Under the pieces are notes generated by a model. The model did no database searches and had not been told where the DNA came from. It saw nothing but the letters and a program-made list of their open reading frames with translations. Made by a program: the position numbers and the translations under genes. From assembly GCA_028715665.1 (NCBI GenBank), contig JAQURI010000054.1:1-8928 (forward strand): 8,928 nucleotides of DNA, given 5' to 3'. Of this stretch, positions 6,945 to 8,928 are shown piece by piece. The DNA is from Candidatus Ratteibacteria bacterium. GTDB taxonomy: Bacteria; CAIJMQ01. Position 1 is the first letter of the stretch. Each line of letters begins with the position of its first letter.

Positions 6945-7003
6945 CTAATAATTTTGATTTTGACAGATTATCATAAAGATGACAACAATGCAATCATAAT
7001 ACG

Positions 7004-7031
7004 TTGATTTTAGTTGAAAATAAGATATAAT
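7004..7031 (+). promoter_or_regulatory. Candidate sigma70-type promoter for purL
   Basis: A -35-like TTGATT (7004-7009) is followed after 16 bp by a perfect -10 hexamer TATAAT (7026-7031). Transcription would start near 7038 and leave a leader of about 118 nt before purL. The perfect -10 and good -35 make this the best promoter candidate in the window, but AT-rich DNA produces such matches by chance. Confidence 0.5.
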
Positions 7032-7084
7032 ACGCCTTTAAAAATTACGCTTTTCATTTAAGAAAAGTTAGAAATTGGGGAAGC

Positions 7085-7129
7085 ATGAGAATTTTAAAAT
7101 ATAAAACAATATATACGGCGAGGAAATAG
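7085..7129 (+). CDS. Possible 14-codon leader ORF upstream of purL
   Basis: An ATG at 7085 opens a 14-codon frame (MRILKYKTIYTARK) ending in TAG at 7127-7129, 26 nt before the purL start. GGGGA (7077-7081) sits 3 nt before the ATG, a strong though close Shine-Dalgarno. A T6 run (7132-7137) follows directly. It lies within the predicted purL leader. No codon run that would sense a particular amino acid stands out and no attenuator hairpin is evident, so it may be a chance ORF. Confidence 0.2.
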   Translation: MRILKYKTIYTARK

Positions 7130-7142
7130 GGTTTTTTCTAAA

Positions 7143-7149
7143 AAGGGGG
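7143..7149 (+). promoter_or_regulatory. Ribosome binding site of purL
   Basis: AAGGGGG lies 6 nt before the ATG at 7156. An in-frame ATG also exists at 7150, but it directly abuts this purine run and would leave no spacing. The site therefore decides the start in favour of 7156. Confidence 0.65.
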
Positions 7150-7155
7150 ATGCAG

Positions 7156-8928
7156 ATGTCAAATAAAAAATTTGATTCTTGTGGAATGTCCAATTCTGAG
7201 TTTGAAAAGATTAAAAAAGAAAATGGATGGGGGCTTACAATTGCTGAGTTCAGAGAAGCTCAAAAGAGAGCAAAGAAGCCATTGAGTATAACAGAAGCAT
7301 ATATATTAGATAGTTTGTGGTCTGACCATTGTTCATACAAACACTCTAAAAACAAGCTGAAGGAACTCATTAAAGAAAATAAATATGTGTTTAAGAGTGA
7401 AAAAAGTGATGCTGGCGCTGTCAAAATCCCGGATAGTGATTACTGTGCAATTTTCAAGATAGAGTCCCACAACCATCCAACTCTGATAAATCCTTTTGAT
7501 GGAGCTGCTACCGGTGTAGGCGGAGTCATAAGGGATATTTTTGCAATGGGCGCTATAAATCTGGGAGTCGGCGCTTCTTTAAGATATGGGCCAAAAGAAA
7601 AACCTAATTCCAAAGATATCCTGAAAGACTCTATGAAGGGGGCCAGAGAATATTGTGGTGTTATGGGGATACCTTTGATAGCTCTTGATACATATTTTGA
7701 TGATTCTTTTAAACATAATTGCCTGATGAACGTAACAGCTCTGGGCATAGTGAAAAAAGACGAACTTATCCCAAACACCGTTTCAAAGAGAGCTGTTGGC
7801 TATAATCTTATTTATATTGGGAAACCAACTGCAGGAGCCGCTGTAGGCGGGGCTTCATTCGCCTCTCAGGCGTTTGAAGAAGGCAAGACTAAAAAGATTG
7901 AATTCGGTTCAAACCCCCTATTGGAAAGAGCTACTTTTAATGTTTTTGAAAAAGTAAAAAAAGAATTAAAGAAAAAAAAGCTATTCTCTGAGATATCATT
8001 AAAGGATATGGGAGCCGCCGGTCTAACCTGTTCTACCGTAGAACAGGTTGCTCCAAAAGGATATGGTGTTGAAATCCATACGGATAAGGTTCCTATACCA
8101 AAGGGATTGAAAGTTGCACCTCTGGCTTTGGCAGTTGGAGAAGACCAAGAAAGGAATATGATTATAGCATCGGAAAAAGCCACGGAAGTTATTCTGGATA
8201 TTATTGAAAAGGACAAAGCATTCAAAAAGTATGGAGGCAAAGTTGCTGTAATAGGAAAAGTAATTAAAGAAGAGCGGTTTATTATGAGGGATGAAAATGC
8301 GGTATATTCTGATATACCTGCTAGTTTAATTACTGAAGCACCGGTGTATAAGCCGACGAGCAAGAAGACTTCTTCAGCTGTAAAGAAGTTCAATATCAAA
8401 AAACCGAAAGACTTAAAAAAGACAATACTCAAATTAGTAGGTTCAAAAAATGTATATTCAAGAAAAGATATTTATAAAGTCTTTCAGGGCAAGCCTACCT
8501 CGCCGAATACAGCTCATCAAGGCGGGCAACCGGCTTGGATAGTAAAAAGAGCCGATGAAACAGATGTATGCGTGATCGCTCCCCTAAAAAACAAAAAGAT
8601 TGGTGTGGCTCTGGTATTTGGAGGAAAATCAATACACGGCAGGAACGGGACACCGCAGGAACAATCTTATCTTTCTGTTATTTTGGGACGTCTAAAACTC
8701 GCAGTTTCTGGACTGAAGCCCCTGGCAGTAACAGACGGTTGTAATTATGGCAATCCTGATAATCCGGAACATTATTATAGTTTTGAAAAAGGGATTGATG
8801 GTCTAAACAAGGCCTGTAGTATTCCTCTCTACAAAGAAAAAGAGCCTTTAGCGGTAGTTTCAGGAAATGTTTCACTGAAGAATACATATATCAGTCAAGG
8901 AAAAGAAATGACATTAGATCCTTCTTTA
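7156..8928 (+). CDS. purL: Phosphoribosylformylglycinamidine synthase subunit PurL, divergent, 3' end beyond window
   Basis: PurL makes FGAM from FGAR and ATP in purine biosynthesis, using ammonia delivered by PurQ, normally with PurS. The frame is open for 591 codons to the window edge; small PurLs are about 720-750 residues, so roughly a fifth is missing. Family motifs, in order, are WSDHCSYK (55-62; most have WSEHCSYK), ESHNHPT (103-109; usually HNHPS), GAATGVGG with RDIFAMGA (116-133), KDMGAAGLTC (283-292), GEDQERN (328-334), YGNPDNPE (531-538) and SGNVSL (569-574). Several other blocks differ from the family: ALD (176-178) where GGE is usual, TAGAAVGGA where GRDGIGGA is usual, and FGGKSIHGR where a DGNPRY-type block is usual. 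A lysine-rich linker spans about 400-430. No purQ or purS is in the window. FGAM synthase is the best call; a diverged paralogue is the alternative. Confidence 0.85.
   Translation, partial: MSNKKFDSCGMSNSEFEKIKKENGWGLTIAEFREAQKRAKKPLSITEAYILDSLWSDHCSYKHSKNKLKELIKENKYVFKSEKSDAGAVKIPDSDYCAIFKIESHNHPTLINPFDGAATGVGGVIRDIFAMGAINLGVGASLRYGPKEKPNSKDILKDSMKGAREYCGVMGIPLIALDTYFDDSFKHNCLMNVTALGIVKKDELIPNTVSKRAVGYNLIYIGKPTAGAAVGGASFASQAFEEGKTKKIEFGSNPLLERATFNVFEKVKKELKKKKLFSEISLKDMGAAGLTCSTVEQVAPKGYGVEIHTDKVPIPKGLKVAPLALAVGEDQERNMIIASEKATEVILDIIEKDKAFKKYGGKVAVIGKVIKEERFIMRDENAVYSDIPASLITEAPVYKPTSKKTSSAVKKFNIKKPKDLKKTILKLVGSKNVYSRKDIYKVFQGKPTSPNTAHQGGQPAWIVKRADETDVCVIAPLKNKKIGVALVFGGKSIHGRNGTPQEQSYLSVILGRLKLAVSGLKPLAVTDGCNYGNPDNPEHYYSFEKGIDGLNKACSIPLYKEKEPLAVVSGNVSLKNTYISQGKEMTLDPSL

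Larger units (their letters stand above)
6839..7155. other. Divergent intergenic control region between nusA and purL
   Basis: This 317-bp stretch is the longest without a confirmed gene and separates two divergent transcription units. It is strongly A/T-rich. It contains three copies of GATAATCT (plus strand at 6881 and 6927, minus strand at 6972-6965), a palindrome inside a hairpin (6918-6944), a plausible purL promoter (7004-7031), a small inverted repeat (CTTTTC at 7050-7055 and GAAAAG at 7062-7067) and a possible 14-codon leader ORF (7085-7129). The nusA promoter must lie here too, but I could find only poor matches on the minus strand and do not mark one. No tRNA or known riboswitch core was recognised. 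Confidence 0.6.

Noticed and set aside
6960..6965. Perfect TTGACA as a -35 element on the plus strand
   Set aside because: No acceptable -10 hexamer lies 15-19 bp downstream; the nearest TATAAT-like sequence (CATAAT at 6995) is 29 bp away.
7038..7155. Purine riboswitch in the purL leader
   Set aside because: The conserved purine-riboswitch core sequences and three-way junction arms could not be found; the leader is mostly A/T-rich.
7440..8432. Minus-strand frames of 112 and 188 codons inside purL
   Set aside because: They are antisense to the continuous purL frame, which carries conserved motifs over its whole length.

Overview
The window is AT-rich bacterial DNA. It holds a tightly packed seven-gene cluster on the minus strand (about 6838 down to 58) and the first 591 codons of a divergent plus-strand purL (7156 to the window end). 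LpxK, a lipid A kinase, points to a diderm (Gram-negative) bacterium. Short domain linkers, overlapping genes and a non-canonical gene order would fit an uncultivated lineage, but the sequence alone does not fix the taxon.

Minus-strand cluster, in order of transcription: nusA (6838-5648), infB (5651-3699, overlapping nusA by 4 nt), a DUF503/YlxP-family gene (3651-3370), rbfA (3367-3014), lpxK (3030-1876), tmk (1886-1263) and a DNA polymerase III delta-prime gene, holB (1182-58). The first four are the core of the widespread transcription/translation operon: transcription elongation factor, initiation factor IF-2, small RNA-associated protein and 30S maturation factor. rimP, ylxR, the L7Ae-like ylxQ and truB, commonly found in this operon, are absent from the places where they would be expected. 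Lipid A synthesis, dTTP supply and the clamp loader follow instead. tmk next to holB is a common bacterial pairing.

Only two spacers of any size interrupt the cluster: 47 bp after infB and 80 bp after tmk. Both are filled by degenerate tandem repeats with an exact 7-bp period, starting at or just past the stop codon of the upstream gene. This is the most unusual structural signal in the window.

The 317-bp region between nusA and purL (6839-7155) is the divergent control region. It holds a plausible sigma70-type promoter for purL, a hairpin/palindrome, three copies of the 8-mer GATAATCT, a possible 14-codon leader ORF and a strong purL ribosome binding site.

The purL product keeps the N-terminal catalytic signatures of FGAM synthase but departs from the family at several other motifs. 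I found no CRISPR, tRNA, rRNA, insertion sequence, phage gene or defence system. Apart from the heptad repeats and the divergent PurL, this is an ordinary housekeeping region.
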